Below, in pieces: positions 9,385 to 18,982 of a stretch of DNA of 56,813 nucleotides. The stretch covers positions 39,962 through 96,774 of the forward strand of contig JAKVAV010000012.1 of NCBI GenBank assembly GCA_022448105.1. Direction: 5' to 3'. Each line of letters opens with the position of its first letter. The stretch's first letter is position 1. Source of the DNA: Flavobacteriales bacterium (GTDB lineage Bacteria; Bacteroidota; Bacteroidia; Flavobacteriales_D; Cryomorphaceae). Under the pieces are notes generated by a model. It made no database searches and was not told the DNA's origin. It saw only the letters and a program-made list of their open reading frames with translations. A program made the translations under genes and the position numbers.

Positions 9385-9409
9385 AGGGATGATGAAGCAT
9401 CCCTTTTTT
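9385..9409 (+). terminator. Rho-independent terminator after the small TPR gene
   Basis: Stem AGGGATG (9385-9391) and CATCCCT (9398-9404) with a six-base loop, followed by TTTTTT. Confidence 0.85.
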
Positions 9410-9455
9410 ATTTCTTCAATGCGCCTGCACTATCTTCAACTTAATTATACTTCCC

Positions 9456-11603
9456 ATGAAAAGATATCTAGTCCTCACCATTTTAGGAACGAGCCTCTTT
9501 GCTTGTACCAATGAATCTCCTTCAACAGAAATGAATTCTATCTCCTATCCTAAAACGAAAAAAGTAGATGTTTCCGACGAGTACTTCGGCACCGTAGTCA
9601 ATGATCCCTACCGCTGGCTGGAGAATGATACGGCAAGCGACACCGAGGCTTGGGTAGTTGCCCAAAATGAGGTCACGCAATCTGTATTGAGCAAAATCCC
9701 TTATCGACAAAAGATTGAAGATAGATTAACTGAATTGATCAATTACCCCAGACTTTCTTCTCCGTTCAGAGCAGGAGATTACTATTTTTTCTACAAAAAC
9801 GACGGGCTACAAAACCAATCGGTGATTTACTATCAAAACGGGAAAGATGGTGAACCGATGGTCTTCATTGATCCAAACGCACTTTCAGAGGACGGAACAA
9901 TTAGCATAAATCTGCTTGGAGCTTCTGGGGACAATAAGTATATGGCTTACACCAAATCTGAAGGGGGATCAGATTGGAGCAAGATTTATATCAGAGAAAT
10001 TGAAACGAATACCGATCTGGATGATGAACTCGAATGGGTGAAATTCTCTGGAGCTGGATGGTTTGAAGATGGATTCTTCTACAGTAGATATCCCGCGCCC
10101 GAAAAGGGAACAGAACTGAGCGCTGACAATAAAATGCACAGCATTTTTTACCACAAAATTGGCACTCCGCAGAGCGAGGACGAGCTCTTCTACCGCAATG
10201 AAGATGCTCCAGACTTATACCACTGGTGTAATGTAACCGAGGACGATAAATACCTCGTGATGTACGCCGCTTCTGGAACAGACGGATATGAGCTGTTTTT
10301 CAAAGATCTGGAAGCTGATGGAGACCTTATCAAAATGCGCAAAGGTTTTGCCAATAAAACGTCGATTATCGATCATCGCGATGGGAAGTTCATTGCCCTC
10401 ACTGATATTGATGCGCCAAACTACCGAGTGGTAAGCATTGATCCTCAAAACTTTGATCTCTCCAATTGGGAAGACATTATCGCTGAGAGAGAAGAGACTT
10501 TGGTCAATGTTTCAACCGCTGGAGGCTACCTCTTTCCTGAATACTTGAACAGTGCAATTTCTCAAGTATTCCAAATGGATTACGATGGGAATACCATCCG
10601 AGAGATCAGCTTCCCTGCACCAGGATCGGCATCTGGATTTTCTGGAAAGAAAGAGGACGGCGAAGTTTTTTACTCTTTCTACTCCTTCACGTATCCTCCA
10701 ACTATTTTTCAGCTTGAACTGGCTTCTGGAGAATCCAATTTATTTACCAAACCGGAGCTGAAGTTTGATCCGGAAGAGTATGTATCGAAACAAGTTAGAT
10801 ACAAAAGCAAGGACGGAACAGAGGTGCCAATGTTCATCGTTCATAAAAAGGACATTGAAATGAACGGTCAAAATCCTACCCTTCTCTATGGCTACGGAGG
10901 TTTCAACATCAGCCTGAGTCCAACCTTTAGTGCCTCAAACATTTTCTTCATGGAAAATGGTGGAGTTTACGCTTTGGCCAATCTTCGCGGTGGAGGCGAA
11001 TTTGGCGAAGAATGGCACAAGCAAGGAATGAAGCTGGAGAAGCAAAATGTATTCGACGATTTCATAGCTGCCGCTGAGTATCTGATCGCAGAGAAATATA
11101 CGTCATCGGAAAAACTGGCCATCAGAGGTGGATCAAATGGAGGTCTCTTAGTTGGCGCTTGCATGACTCAGCGGCCTGACCTCTTTGCGGTAGCCCTCCC
11201 CGCGGTTGGAGTGATGGACATGCTTCGCTTCCAAAAATTTACGGTAGGTAAAGGCTGGATTCCTGAATATGGATCTTCAGAAGCTTCTGAAGAGGAGTTT
11301 AAAGCTCTCCACGCCTACTCGCCTCTGCATAACCTTGAAGCAGATACGGAGTACCCTTCCACTCTAGTGACTACTGGAGATCACGATGATCGCGTTGTCC
11401 CCGCCCACTCTTTCAAATTTGCGGCGACACTGCAGGAAACTCACTCGGGTGACAATCCAGTTCTTATTCGCGTAGAGACCGATGCGGGTCATGGCGCAGG
11501 TAAACCTATCGCCAAGGTCATCGAAGAGCAAGCAGACGTTTGGGCCTTTACCCTTTCAGAGATGGGTGTCGAAAACATTGGCGGATCGCCTATGGAAAAA
11601 TGA
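9456..11603 (+). CDS. Prolyl oligopeptidase (S9A), lipoprotein
   Basis: 715 residues. A lipobox-type signal peptide (MKRYLVLTILGTSLFACTNE) suggests anchoring in the envelope. An N-terminal seven-bladed propeller domain (YPKTKKVDVSDEYFGTVVND and PYRWLEND at the start) is followed by an alpha/beta hydrolase domain. The catalytic Ser lies in RGGSNGGLLVGACM (near 11130), Asp in TTGDHDDRVVPAHSF and His in DAGHGAGKP, exactly the S9A arrangement. It cleaves short peptides after Pro. The stop overlaps the next start (ATGA at 11600), giving a translationally coupled pair. Confidence 0.95.
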   Translation: MKRYLVLTILGTSLFACTNESPSTEMNSISYPKTKKVDVSDEYFGTVVNDPYRWLENDTASDTEAWVVAQNEVTQSVLSKIPYRQKIEDRLTELINYPRLSSPFRAGDYYFFYKNDGLQNQSVIYYQNGKDGEPMVFIDPNALSEDGTISINLLGASGDNKYMAYTKSEGGSDWSKIYIREIETNTDLDDELEWVKFSGAGWFEDGFFYSRYPAPEKGTELSADNKMHSIFYHKIGTPQSEDELFYRNEDAPDLYHWCNVTEDDKYLVMYAASGTDGYELFFKDLEADGDLIKMRKGFANKTSIIDHRDGKFIALTDIDAPNYRVVSIDPQNFDLSNWEDIIAEREETLVNVSTAGGYLFPEYLNSAISQVFQMDYDGNTIREISFPAPGSASGFSGKKEDGEVFYSFYSFTYPPTIFQLELASGESNLFTKPELKFDPEEYVSKQVRYKSKDGTEVPMFIVHKKDIEMNGQNPTLLYGYGGFNISLSPTFSASNIFFMENGGVYALANLRGGGEFGEEWHKQGMKLEKQNVFDDFIAAAEYLIAEKYTSSEKLAIRGGSNGGLLVGACMTQRPDLFAVALPAVGVMDMLRFQKFTVGKGWIPEYGSSEASEEEFKALHAYSPLHNLEADTEYPSTLVTTGDHDDRVVPAHSFKFAATLQETHSGDNPVLIRVETDAGHGAGKPIAKVIEEQADVWAFTLSEMGVENIGGSPMEK

Positions 11604-12667
11604 AGCAAAGGGTTGTCCGCTTTGGTGGAGTAATCACTCTGATCCTAGCTTTACTAATCAGAACGCTTTTTCTTTTTTCCGCCGAAGCGTTTGATCTGTT
11701 TTATTTCAACTCTCTTTTTCCTCTCATCAGGAAGCTCCAGTATCCATTCGGAAGCTTACTTCCTATTAGCGGATACTATATAATCATCTTTGTAGTCTTA
11801 GCCTGGGTTATCTATAGAATTCCGAAAAGCAAAAAGTCAGGAACCTGGCGAAGGTTTTTTCGAAGACTGATCAACTTCCTTTGTGGATGGGCAGCATGCT
11901 TCCTGTTTTTATGGGGTTTTAACTATGTCGGACCTTCATTGGCTGATAGAATGAAACTCATGGAAGTGAAAGTAGAATACGATGTGGCAAAGCTATACAT
12001 CTCAGCCATGGAAGAAGCAGCCAGTTATCGAAAACAAATTAGTCTCCCTAATGACTCAGCCTCTGTAGATAACTTGGAGCTAACTATCGACTATCAAATA
12101 ATCGATCAGGCCGTTAAAGGCGTATTGAACGAGTATGACTATCCTACAAATGATCCTGTGAAAGTCAGAAAGGTCCAACCATTTGGGGCATTGAGAAGAT
12201 TAGGAATCAGGGGGATATACAATCCATTTACTGGTGAAGCAAACGTTGAATCTGATGCAGGCTTGGTTACAGCGCTCTTCACGGCTGCTCACGAAATGGC
12301 ACACGCTTATGGTGTCACGAGCGAAGGCGAAGCAAATTTAACCGCGTACATCGCCTTAATTGGCTCGGAAGATCCACACTGGAAATATTCAGCGGCTTAT
12401 CATCTTTGGCGCTACACCGCGCGAGAGGTGAATCAGAAACTCCCAGAGGAGGATTTGGAGATTCTTGCTGCCGCAATTCCAAAAGGACTTCAAATCGATC
12501 GTAATGCGATTTGGGCAAGAGGATCAAAACAACCTGCCTACTTTCCTAAACTATCGGAGAAGATGAACGACACCTATTTAAAGGTTCAAGGGGTAAAAGC
12601 AGGAACGGATGACTACAGTGCCTTCGTAAAACTATATCTGGAATACTATCAGCCCTCTAAGGATTGA
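11600..12667 (+). CDS. DUF3810 membrane protein with HExxH motif
   Basis: 355 residues from the ATG at 11600, which overlaps the stop of the peptidase gene; the longer frame from 11540 runs in the peptidase coding sequence and is less likely. Three hydrophobic segments are visible in the first 115 residues (VITLILALLIRTLFLF, YIIIFVVLAWVIY, LCGWAACFLFLWGF). A soluble domain follows with AAHEMAHAYGVTSEGEANL, a zinc-metallopeptidase-like HExxH with a downstream Glu (SEGEAN). This is the Bacteroidota DUF3810 family. Peptidase activity is inferred from the motif only. Its 3' end overlaps the convergent gene by 11 bases. Confidence 0.85.
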   Translation: MKQRVVRFGGVITLILALLIRTLFLFSAEAFDLFYFNSLFPLIRKLQYPFGSLLPISGYYIIIFVVLAWVIYRIPKSKKSGTWRRFFRRLINFLCGWAACFLFLWGFNYVGPSLADRMKLMEVKVEYDVAKLYISAMEEAASYRKQISLPNDSASVDNLELTIDYQIIDQAVKGVLNEYDYPTNDPVKVRKVQPFGALRRLGIRGIYNPFTGEANVESDAGLVTALFTAAHEMAHAYGVTSEGEANLTAYIALIGSEDPHWKYSAAYHLWRYTAREVNQKLPEEDLEILAAAIPKGLQIDRNAIWARGSKQPAYFPKLSEKMNDTYLKVQGVKAGTDDYSAFVKLYLEYYQPSKD

Positions 12668-13769
12668 TTGTCAACCTTATGTTTTCCTCGTAAACTTTTC
12701 CATCAATTCCACGAGCACGAACCACGGCAATATAGAATTCACCTTCCAATTCGGAGGAAACTCCTTCGACATTCCAGGCATTGGACATATCCGTGGCCTG
12801 ATGTATTACCTTACCGTTTGAGTTGATAATGGTTAAACTAAACTCAGTGATTCCGATTCCGCTCACTGCATAAGAATCATTTATTCCATCACCGTTTGGT
12901 GTGAAAGAGTTAGGCACAAAGAGTTTTGATCCTTTCTTCACTTCGATCTCGTGTGAGATAATTTCTTCTGATCCATCTCGATACTTAGCCGTTGCAAATA
13001 TCATCGCATTTTGGGGCTCTTCGATCAACAAGTTGAGCTGATCACCCTCAGCAGTGCCATAAATACCCGCTTCCCAATTGTAATCTGTAGCCGTACCTGT
13101 GGCTTTTAACTTCAGATTGCACGGTGTAAAACACTCTTTCGGTCCTTCAACTGAGAATTGCTTAACAAGGGCATTTTCCTGAGTATTTTCGGTGTTAGAG
13201 GCCTCCTCTGCAGAAGGTAAAGGTGAAGGTGAATTCTCCACAACCAATTTTGCCATTCCCAAAGATTGGCCGCTGTTCGCGGCATTAACGGGTTTCACAT
13301 CTTGAGGTTCAGTTCTGGTAATAAGTTCTGAAGGTTTAGCCTCAGCAGTAAAAGCATGTGGCTCTTCGGCTTGAGAAAAATCTATTTCCTCGGTAGAATG
13401 CTCTATTTCATTAGCCGCAATGAAATTCTCTTCTACAAGTGAGCTTTCTCCCAACTCCTGATTTGAAATTTCGTTCCCCATTTGAGAAGTGAATTCCCCC
13501 ACGGACTTAGATGATAACTCTTCAATAACCTCTTCATAAGAAGCGAATTCCGGGACAACTGAGGATTCGTAAGAAGTGGTTTCCATCAATGACATACCAG
13601 CGAGCATGGTGCTCGCTACACCGATAACTGCCCAAGTCGGAAACTTAAAAGGAGGCGTATACTGGGCTGGAATTTGAGATTTGATAAAATCCCATGAACC
13701 TGACGGCGGAGTAGACTCTGCTCCTCTCAAGGCTTCTCCAATTTTATCTTCGAATAAATCTTTACGCAC
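12657..13769 (-). CDS. Membrane-anchored anti-sigma-like protein with PKD-like and T9SS type-B (CHU_C) domains
   Basis: 370 residues; GTG start at 13769, overlapping the ECF sigma gene by 8 bases. Residues 1-40 carry a short cytosolic region with the W-x-x-I pattern (PPSGSWDFIKSQI) common next to Bacteroidota ECF sigma factors, then one hydrophobic segment (WAVIGVASTMLAGMSLM, about 46-62). A long acidic, low-complexity stretch follows (about 65-190), then a PKD-like domain (CFTPCNLKLKATGTATDYNW) and a C-terminal gliding-motility/CHU_C domain beginning LFVPNSFTPNGDGINDSY. The last domain is normally a T9SS export and surface attachment signal. Anti-sigma function is inferred from gene overlap and architecture, not from a recognised zinc-binding anti-sigma domain. 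Confidence 0.8.
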   Translation of the reverse strand: MRKDLFEDKIGEALRGAESTPPSGSWDFIKSQIPAQYTPPFKFPTWAVIGVASTMLAGMSLMETTSYESSVVPEFASYEEVIEELSSKSVGEFTSQMGNEISNQELGESSLVEENFIAANEIEHSTEEIDFSQAEEPHAFTAEAKPSELITRTEPQDVKPVNAANSGQSLGMAKLVVENSPSPLPSAEEASNTENTQENALVKQFSVEGPKECFTPCNLKLKATGTATDYNWEAGIYGTAEGDQLNLLIEEPQNAMIFATAKYRDGSEEIISHEIEVKKGSKLFVPNSFTPNGDGINDSYAVSGIGITEFSLTIINSNGKVIHQATDMSNAWNVEGVSSELEGEFYIAVVRARGIDGKVYEENIRLTINP

Positions 13770-14358
13770 GTTTTGTCAAATTAAGTTCTTCTGATATTAG
13801 TTTTCTCATATACGCTTTTGCTTTTCGGTATTGAGTTTTTGATGTACTCTCCGTGATATTTAATTGCTCAGCAATCTCTTTATGCGTGTACTCCTCAACA
13901 GCGTAAAGATTAAAAACGGTCCTATAGCCAGTTGGCATAGAACTTATCAACTTTGTCAACCGATCCACAGAGACCATAGGTTCATCCTCTTCTATTGGTT
14001 GAATCTCAAGATCTACAACAGATTTAAAATCCTCTTCAAAAATCAAAGCACTCTTCAATTCTCGCTTATTCTTTCTTAAGAGATCAAGAGCATTATTAGC
14101 TATGGTTCTTCTTATCCATGCTCCAAGCGGCCCTTTACCGTCATATTTGCCAAGCTTGTTGAACACCTTGATAAATCCTTCCTGAAACATATCTTGCGCT
14201 TCTTCATAATCACTCCCATAACGCAAGCACAGGGCCATCATTTGGCCAGCATGTCGCTCATAAAGCAGAGCCTGCGCTTTTGAATTTCCTCCCATACAAG
14301 CTTTGGCCAACTCTTGGTCATTCACTTTTGTATACTCTCTTTTTGGAATATGACTCAT
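13762..14358 (-). CDS. ECF RNA polymerase sigma factor (sigma-70 family)
   Basis: 198 residues. Region 2 is clear (YEEAQDMFQEGFIKVFNKL, GPLGAWIRRTIANNALDLLR), and region 4 shows a helix-turn-helix (YTHKEIAEQLNITESTSKTQ followed by YRKAKAYMRKLI). Translationally coupled to the downstream membrane protein, whose start lies within this gene's last codons, so the pair probably forms a signal-controlled regulator. No obvious autoregulated promoter could be identified in the 116 bases before the divergent gene. Confidence 0.95.
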   Translation of the reverse strand: MSHIPKREYTKVNDQELAKACMGGNSKAQALLYERHAGQMMALCLRYGSDYEEAQDMFQEGFIKVFNKLGKYDGKGPLGAWIRRTIANNALDLLRKNKRELKSALIFEEDFKSVVDLEIQPIEEDEPMVSVDRLTKLISSMPTGYRTVFNLYAVEEYTHKEIAEQLNITESTSKTQYRKAKAYMRKLISEELNLTKRA

Positions 14359-14495
14359 TTTAATCCAATAAGTTGTCCAATCATTCTGAGAATTGCAGAA
14401 ATTTTAAGATTAACTCAGTCGCTTTATTTCTTGAAAATACAATAATCTAAAATTTCAGATTTGAATATTCTTCCATGTTGAGACATTTTGCATTT

Positions 14496-17000
14496 ATGAA
14501 AAATGTTGTTAGCCTTGCCCTTATATGTATTATCAGCTGCTTTGTGATAAGTTGCTCAAATGAAACTGACAAGTTAAACGAAAAGTATGCCCCTCATGAT
14601 CATTTTTTCTTTCAGCGATCCTTTCCTGAGGAAACATTAGACTTAGAGCTTATGCGCTCTAGTATGGAGATAGCCAGAAAGCAATCAAAAATCTCTTTTT
14701 CAAAAGATAATAGCGCAGAATGGGTTCAAGAAGGTCCATTTAACATAGGAGGAAGAATCAATACCATAGCTGTCAAACCTAACGACAATAGCACCTGGAT
14801 AGTTGGAACGGCTGGTGGTGGGGCCTACAGAACAGAAGATGAAGGAGAAACTTGGGTGTCCATTTCTGAGGATTTCACCCATCTCCCGGTTGGAGATATT
14901 GCCTATGACCCCAACAACCCTGAAACCATTTACATAGGCACTGGCGACCTCAATATAAGCGGGCTTGTCTACGTAGGAAATGGACTTTTCAGAAGCACAA
15001 ATGGAGGTGATACTTGGGAAAATATTGGATTAGAAGAAACGAAAATAATTTCCAAAATCATCGTAAACCCAGATAACTCTGACGAACTTTTCGTAGCGAC
15101 AATGGGTAATCCATTTGAAGAAACTACCGACAGAGGGCTTTACCGGAGCAATGACGGAGGAGAAACTTGGGATCAGATTCTGTACCTCGATGGAAACGCA
15201 GGAATTATTGACATGGTTATGGACCCAAACAACCCATCTGTTTTGTATGCGGCAGGTTGGAACAGAATCAGGACCAACTTTGTAAGTATTGCATCCGGTG
15301 ATGATGCAAAAATCTATAAAAGTACCGACGGGGGAGATACTTGGACGGTGCTTTCTGATGGGCTTCCTGAAGAGCCTATGAGTCGCATAGGTTTACAAAT
15401 TTGGGAGGGAAACAGCGACGTGATTTTTGCTGTATATGTCAATCCCAACTATCAGCTCGAAGCAATTTTCAAAAGTCAAAATGCAGGTCAATCCTTCACC
15501 GAAGTCCCCACGAATGGCATTCCAAGTGATGCATTGGGCGGATTCGGTTGGTATTTTGGTAAAATCGCAGTAAGCCCCCAAAACCAAGACCAAATTAGTT
15601 TATTGGGTGTTGACCTCTACTCCACCACAGATGGCGGACAAAGCTGGTTCATGAGCGCGCCACCTTGGTCTGAATACATCGTTCACGCAGATAAACATGA
15701 TATGGTATATCTTGGAACCAATGACATCCTTTTGGCTACAGATGGCGGACTTTATCGCACGATAGACTCTGGAGCAAACTGGCAGGACGTAGATCGCATT
15801 CCAAATACGCAATTCTACCGAGTTGCAACTAATCCTCACGACCAGACAGTGATACTTGGTGGAGCGCAGGACAATGGAACCAATATTAACTACTCTGACT
15901 TCAACGCAGAGGACTGGACCCGAATATTCGGTGGAGATGGCTTCCAGCCGATCGTCGATCCCATTAATCCATTTGTGTACTACTGTACCGTGCAGAATGG
16001 AGCATTCTACTATTTTGACACCGACTTTTTCGATGTTATACCATTGGATCAAGGATACTCACCAGAGGAACGGGTCAATTGGGATGCTCCAATTAGGATG
16101 GATCATTTCGACAATCAAACCCTTTACATGGCGCGCGAAAGAGTTTATAAAATGGAGTCAGCACCATTTGGAATATGGACGGCCATTTCACCTGTACTCG
16201 TTGAAGATTCAGAAGAATTCTTTGATCAAAGGGATGTGAGTACTATTGACCAGTCCACTTTGGATGCCAATGTACTTTACGCTGGCACGTCGGATGGCAA
16301 AGCTTGGGTCACGCAAAATGGAGGGGATAGTTGGACCGATATATCAGCAGGCTTACCAGGATTTTACGTGACCGATATTAAAGCCTCTCCCTTTGATGAA
16401 TCTGTAGTTATTATTACGCTGTCTGGATATCGAGAGAATGATGAAACTCCGCATATTTTGCTGAGTTCTGATTACGGAAACAACTGGATATCGGCATCAG
16501 GAAATCTCAACGAAATGCCAGTCAACCATGTTGAATTTTATACTGAAAACACTTGGTTTATCGGGTCTGATAATGGCGTTTATATGACCGATAATAACGG
16601 TGTAAACTGGCAAAGAGTTGGTTCTAATTTCCCTTTTGTTGTGGTGACAGATCTAGTCATTCAGGAAGAGACAAATCGGCTCATCGTTGGAACCTTTGGA
16701 GTCTCTTCTTTCTCTATTGATATAGAAGAAGCGCTCGATGATATCGTGACAAGCACGGCCTTTCAGGAATCAGAGAAATTGAGAATTTTTCCCAATCCAG
16801 CCACAACAGAAATCAACGTTGAAGCCGAGAATTTAATTTTGGGCAATTACAGTGTTCACGCTATGAATGGTAAATTAGTACAAAAGGGAGCGATGAAAGG
16901 AAGAAAAATTCAACTGAACATACCTGCGGGAGCATACATTCTTACCGTCGTAGATGAAGATAGAAAATTCTCGAGCAAATTTATTGTGGCTGATTCTTGA
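14496..17000 (+). CDS. Asp-box (sortilin/VPS10-like) propeller protein with T9SS type-A domain
   Basis: The frame opens at 14475, but the ATG at 14496 starts a lipoprotein-type signal (MKNVVSLALICIISCFVISC), giving 834 residues. About ten Asp-box motifs of the form S/T-x-D/N-G-G-x-T/S-W recur (STNGGDTWENIG, SNDGGETWDQIL, STDGGDTWTVLS, TTDGGQSWFMS, TQNGGDSWTDIS), indicating one or two beta-propellers. The C-terminal 75 residues form a T9SS type-A sorting domain (LRIFPNPATTEINVEAEN ... AGAYILTVV ... SSKFIVADS). Expected to be exported through the outer membrane. Glycan or peptide binding or hydrolysis is possible; substrate unknown. A lipobox plus a T9SS domain is an unusual pair. The 3' end overlaps the convergent gene by 20 bases. 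Confidence 0.88.
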   Translation: MKNVVSLALICIISCFVISCSNETDKLNEKYAPHDHFFFQRSFPEETLDLELMRSSMEIARKQSKISFSKDNSAEWVQEGPFNIGGRINTIAVKPNDNSTWIVGTAGGGAYRTEDEGETWVSISEDFTHLPVGDIAYDPNNPETIYIGTGDLNISGLVYVGNGLFRSTNGGDTWENIGLEETKIISKIIVNPDNSDELFVATMGNPFEETTDRGLYRSNDGGETWDQILYLDGNAGIIDMVMDPNNPSVLYAAGWNRIRTNFVSIASGDDAKIYKSTDGGDTWTVLSDGLPEEPMSRIGLQIWEGNSDVIFAVYVNPNYQLEAIFKSQNAGQSFTEVPTNGIPSDALGGFGWYFGKIAVSPQNQDQISLLGVDLYSTTDGGQSWFMSAPPWSEYIVHADKHDMVYLGTNDILLATDGGLYRTIDSGANWQDVDRIPNTQFYRVATNPHDQTVILGGAQDNGTNINYSDFNAEDWTRIFGGDGFQPIVDPINPFVYYCTVQNGAFYYFDTDFFDVIPLDQGYSPEERVNWDAPIRMDHFDNQTLYMARERVYKMESAPFGIWTAISPVLVEDSEEFFDQRDVSTIDQSTLDANVLYAGTSDGKAWVTQNGGDSWTDISAGLPGFYVTDIKASPFDESVVIITLSGYRENDETPHILLSSDYGNNWISASGNLNEMPVNHVEFYTENTWFIGSDNGVYMTDNNGVNWQRVGSNFPFVVVTDLVIQEETNRLIVGTFGVSSFSIDIEEALDDIVTSTAFQESEKLRIFPNPATTEINVEAENLILGNYSVHAMNGKLVQKGAMKGRKIQLNIPAGAYILTVVDEDRKFSSKFIVADS

Positions 17001-18255
17001 AAGGGCGGATGATAAGGCGAATATCCCGATTGTAGTTAAAAAAGTTGTAGGTCCAATTAAAAAATACTACGACTCTATTTCTAAATCCCACAAGTGCCAT
17101 TAAATGAACGAACATCCATATTACCCAGGCAAAAGCTCCTTGAGTTTTCAGCTTGGGCAAGTCAGCTACTGCTCTTGTTCTCCCAATGGTAGCCATTGAC
17201 CCCAGGTCTTTGTACTCAAATTCCCTCATGATTTGCCCATTAGTTTCGCGCACAAGATTTTTGGCCAAGAGCTTTCCTTGCTGAATAGCCGGTTGAGCTA
17301 CTTGAGGATGCCCCTTCGGGAAGTTCTTGGTCTCCATATACGCTGCATCACCAATCACATAGAGCCCATCCTTTCCTGGGACCTGGTTAAACCGATTAAC
17401 TTTTACTCGATTACCTCTTACCAAATCCTTACCTGAAAGCCCCTCTGGCGGAATACAATGTACACCCGCAGCCCATATTAGTGTTTGTGTGAGCATTGGT
17501 TTACCAGAAGTTGTAATGGTCTTACCATCATAATCTTCCACTCGAGTATTCAGCCATACCTGAACACCAAGACTTTCAAGAAACTTATGCGCCTTTAAAG
17601 AAGATTGGTCGGACATGGGAGGTAGAACCTTATCCATTCCTTCAACCAAATGAATACTCATTCTTCTAAAATCAAGATCAGGGTAGTCCATGGGAAGCAC
17701 ATGGGACCTGAGCTCAGCTATAGCCCCAGCCAATTCCACTCCCGTAGGTCCTGCACCGACAATAACAACATTCATCAAACTCTCCCTTTCTTTCAAGTCG
17801 TCAGTTAGCAATGCTGCCTCAAAATTTTCAAGAAGGAGAGATCTAATATTTAAGGCTTCCGGCACTGACTTCATTCCCATACTGAGTTTGGCAAGAGTAT
17901 CATTGCCAAAGAAATTAGTCACTGTACCTGTGGCTAAGACCAGATGGTCATAATCCAAATCTCCCAAGGAGGTATGAATTGATTTTTCCTCAGCATTAAT
18001 TGATTTTACTTCTGCTAAACGAAAAAAGAAGTCACTCCGAGATTTGAAAATTTTTCTAAGTGGATAAGCTATGCTATCAGGTTCAAGACCTGCAGTAGCT
18101 ACCTGATAAAGTAATGGCTGAAAAGCATGATAATTATGCTTATCGATCAACACGATTTGGAACTTTCCCTTGGGCAAATTCTTGATAATTTGAAGCCCAC
18201 CAAATCCACCACCTACAACGACGATTCGAGGAAAAGAGCTGTCTGGGATATTCAT
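16981..18255 (-). CDS. Type II NADH dehydrogenase (NAD(P)/FAD-dependent oxidoreductase)
   Basis: 424 residues. Two Rossmann motifs: FAD-binding VVVGGGFGGLQIIKNLPKG near the N-terminus and NAD-binding VVIVGAGPTGVELAGAIAEL around residue 165. Further motifs include FQPLLYQVATAGLEPDSIAY, GLYVIGDAAYM and VAQPAIQQGKLLAKNL. A C-terminal hydrophobic region (WVIWMFVHLMALVGF and VVFFNWTYNFF) should bind the inner membrane. All match NDH-2, which passes electrons from NADH to quinone without proton pumping. Confidence 0.93.
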   Translation of the reverse strand: MNIPDSSFPRIVVVGGGFGGLQIIKNLPKGKFQIVLIDKHNYHAFQPLLYQVATAGLEPDSIAYPLRKIFKSRSDFFFRLAEVKSINAEEKSIHTSLGDLDYDHLVLATGTVTNFFGNDTLAKLSMGMKSVPEALNIRSLLLENFEAALLTDDLKERESLMNVVIVGAGPTGVELAGAIAELRSHVLPMDYPDLDFRRMSIHLVEGMDKVLPPMSDQSSLKAHKFLESLGVQVWLNTRVEDYDGKTITTSGKPMLTQTLIWAAGVHCIPPEGLSGKDLVRGNRVKVNRFNQVPGKDGLYVIGDAAYMETKNFPKGHPQVAQPAIQQGKLLAKNLVRETNGQIMREFEYKDLGSMATIGRTRAVADLPKLKTQGAFAWVIWMFVHLMALVGFRNRVVVFFNWTYNFFNYNRDIRLIIRPFKNQPQ

Positions 18256-18370
18256 TTCAGAGAAAATTAAGCTAGCTTCTATATACTAACTAATGTTTTA
18301 ATTAATATTTGTATGTAATTGTTTTTCAACATTTAAAAATGCTCATAAACATTATCAATGAGCTAAAAAG

Positions 18371-18982
18371 TCAATCTCTGTTTGCAATTATCTCTATTAA
18401 TGGTCCTAAGTCTTTTTCTTCATCAACATCTGAGAGAGTAGGTAGAAGAGTGTAGCTCAACTTGAGCTTCTTAGTATCCAAAATGGTATCGAGTAAAACA
18501 TCAGGCGTCGACCATTTTTTATCCCTGAAGAGATGGGAGTAGTGCCGATCCATCCCTAAAAGGTAATAGCCTCCATCGGACGCCGGACCTAAGACTACAT
18601 TATGATCATCCAATAATTTAAACGCATCTTCGATGATCTCTTCATCGAGCTCATAGCAATCTGAACCTATGATGATTACTTTTTGGTAATGCTGTGCAAA
18701 AGCTTCTCCGAATGCACGATCCATTCGCTCTCCTAAATCGCCACCTTTTTGTAAAAACTTAGGAAACTTGTAATAATCCAAAATGTCAAACTCTTCAATC
18801 TTATCTGAATAGAAAATTGCCTTATCGGCAAACGTTTTATCGGCAATCGAATAAGTGTGCTCGAGCAATTTCAAGTATACTTCTAAAGCTTTCTTATGCC
18901 CTACCGTCTTAGCTAAACGCGTCTTTACCTTTCCCAATTCTGGGTTTTTAGCAAAAACCATTAATAAATTATTTTGAACCAT
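18371..18982 (-). CDS. TIGR04282/DUF2064-family nucleotidyl/glycosyltransferase
   Basis: 203 residues. The N-terminus MVFAKNPELGKVKTRLAKTV is diagnostic of the DUF2064 family, annotated as TIGR04282 arsenosugar biosynthesis glycosyltransferase. IIIGSDCYELDEEIIEDAF and VLGPASDGGYYLLGMD carry the acidic substrate/metal sites of the GT-A fold. No arsenic genes are nearby, so the arsenosugar role is uncertain; a molybdenum-cofactor-like nucleotidyltransferase activity is an alternative. Its start overlaps the preceding rhodanese gene by 14 bases. Confidence 0.85.
   Translation of the reverse strand: MVQNNLLMVFAKNPELGKVKTRLAKTVGHKKALEVYLKLLEHTYSIADKTFADKAIFYSDKIEEFDILDYYKFPKFLQKGGDLGERMDRAFGEAFAQHYQKVIIIGSDCYELDEEIIEDAFKLLDDHNVVLGPASDGGYYLLGMDRHYSHLFRDKKWSTPDVLLDTILDTKKLKLSYTLLPTLSDVDEEKDLGPLIEIIANRD

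Noticed and set aside
15600-16052. 150-codon open frame on the minus strand
   Set aside because: Lies entirely inside the Asp-box protein gene and has no domain; an antisense shadow.
14700-16700. Asp-box repeats as a DNA tandem repeat
   Set aside because: The repetition is at protein level with diverged codons and irregular spacing, so it is a propeller fold, not a nucleotide repeat.
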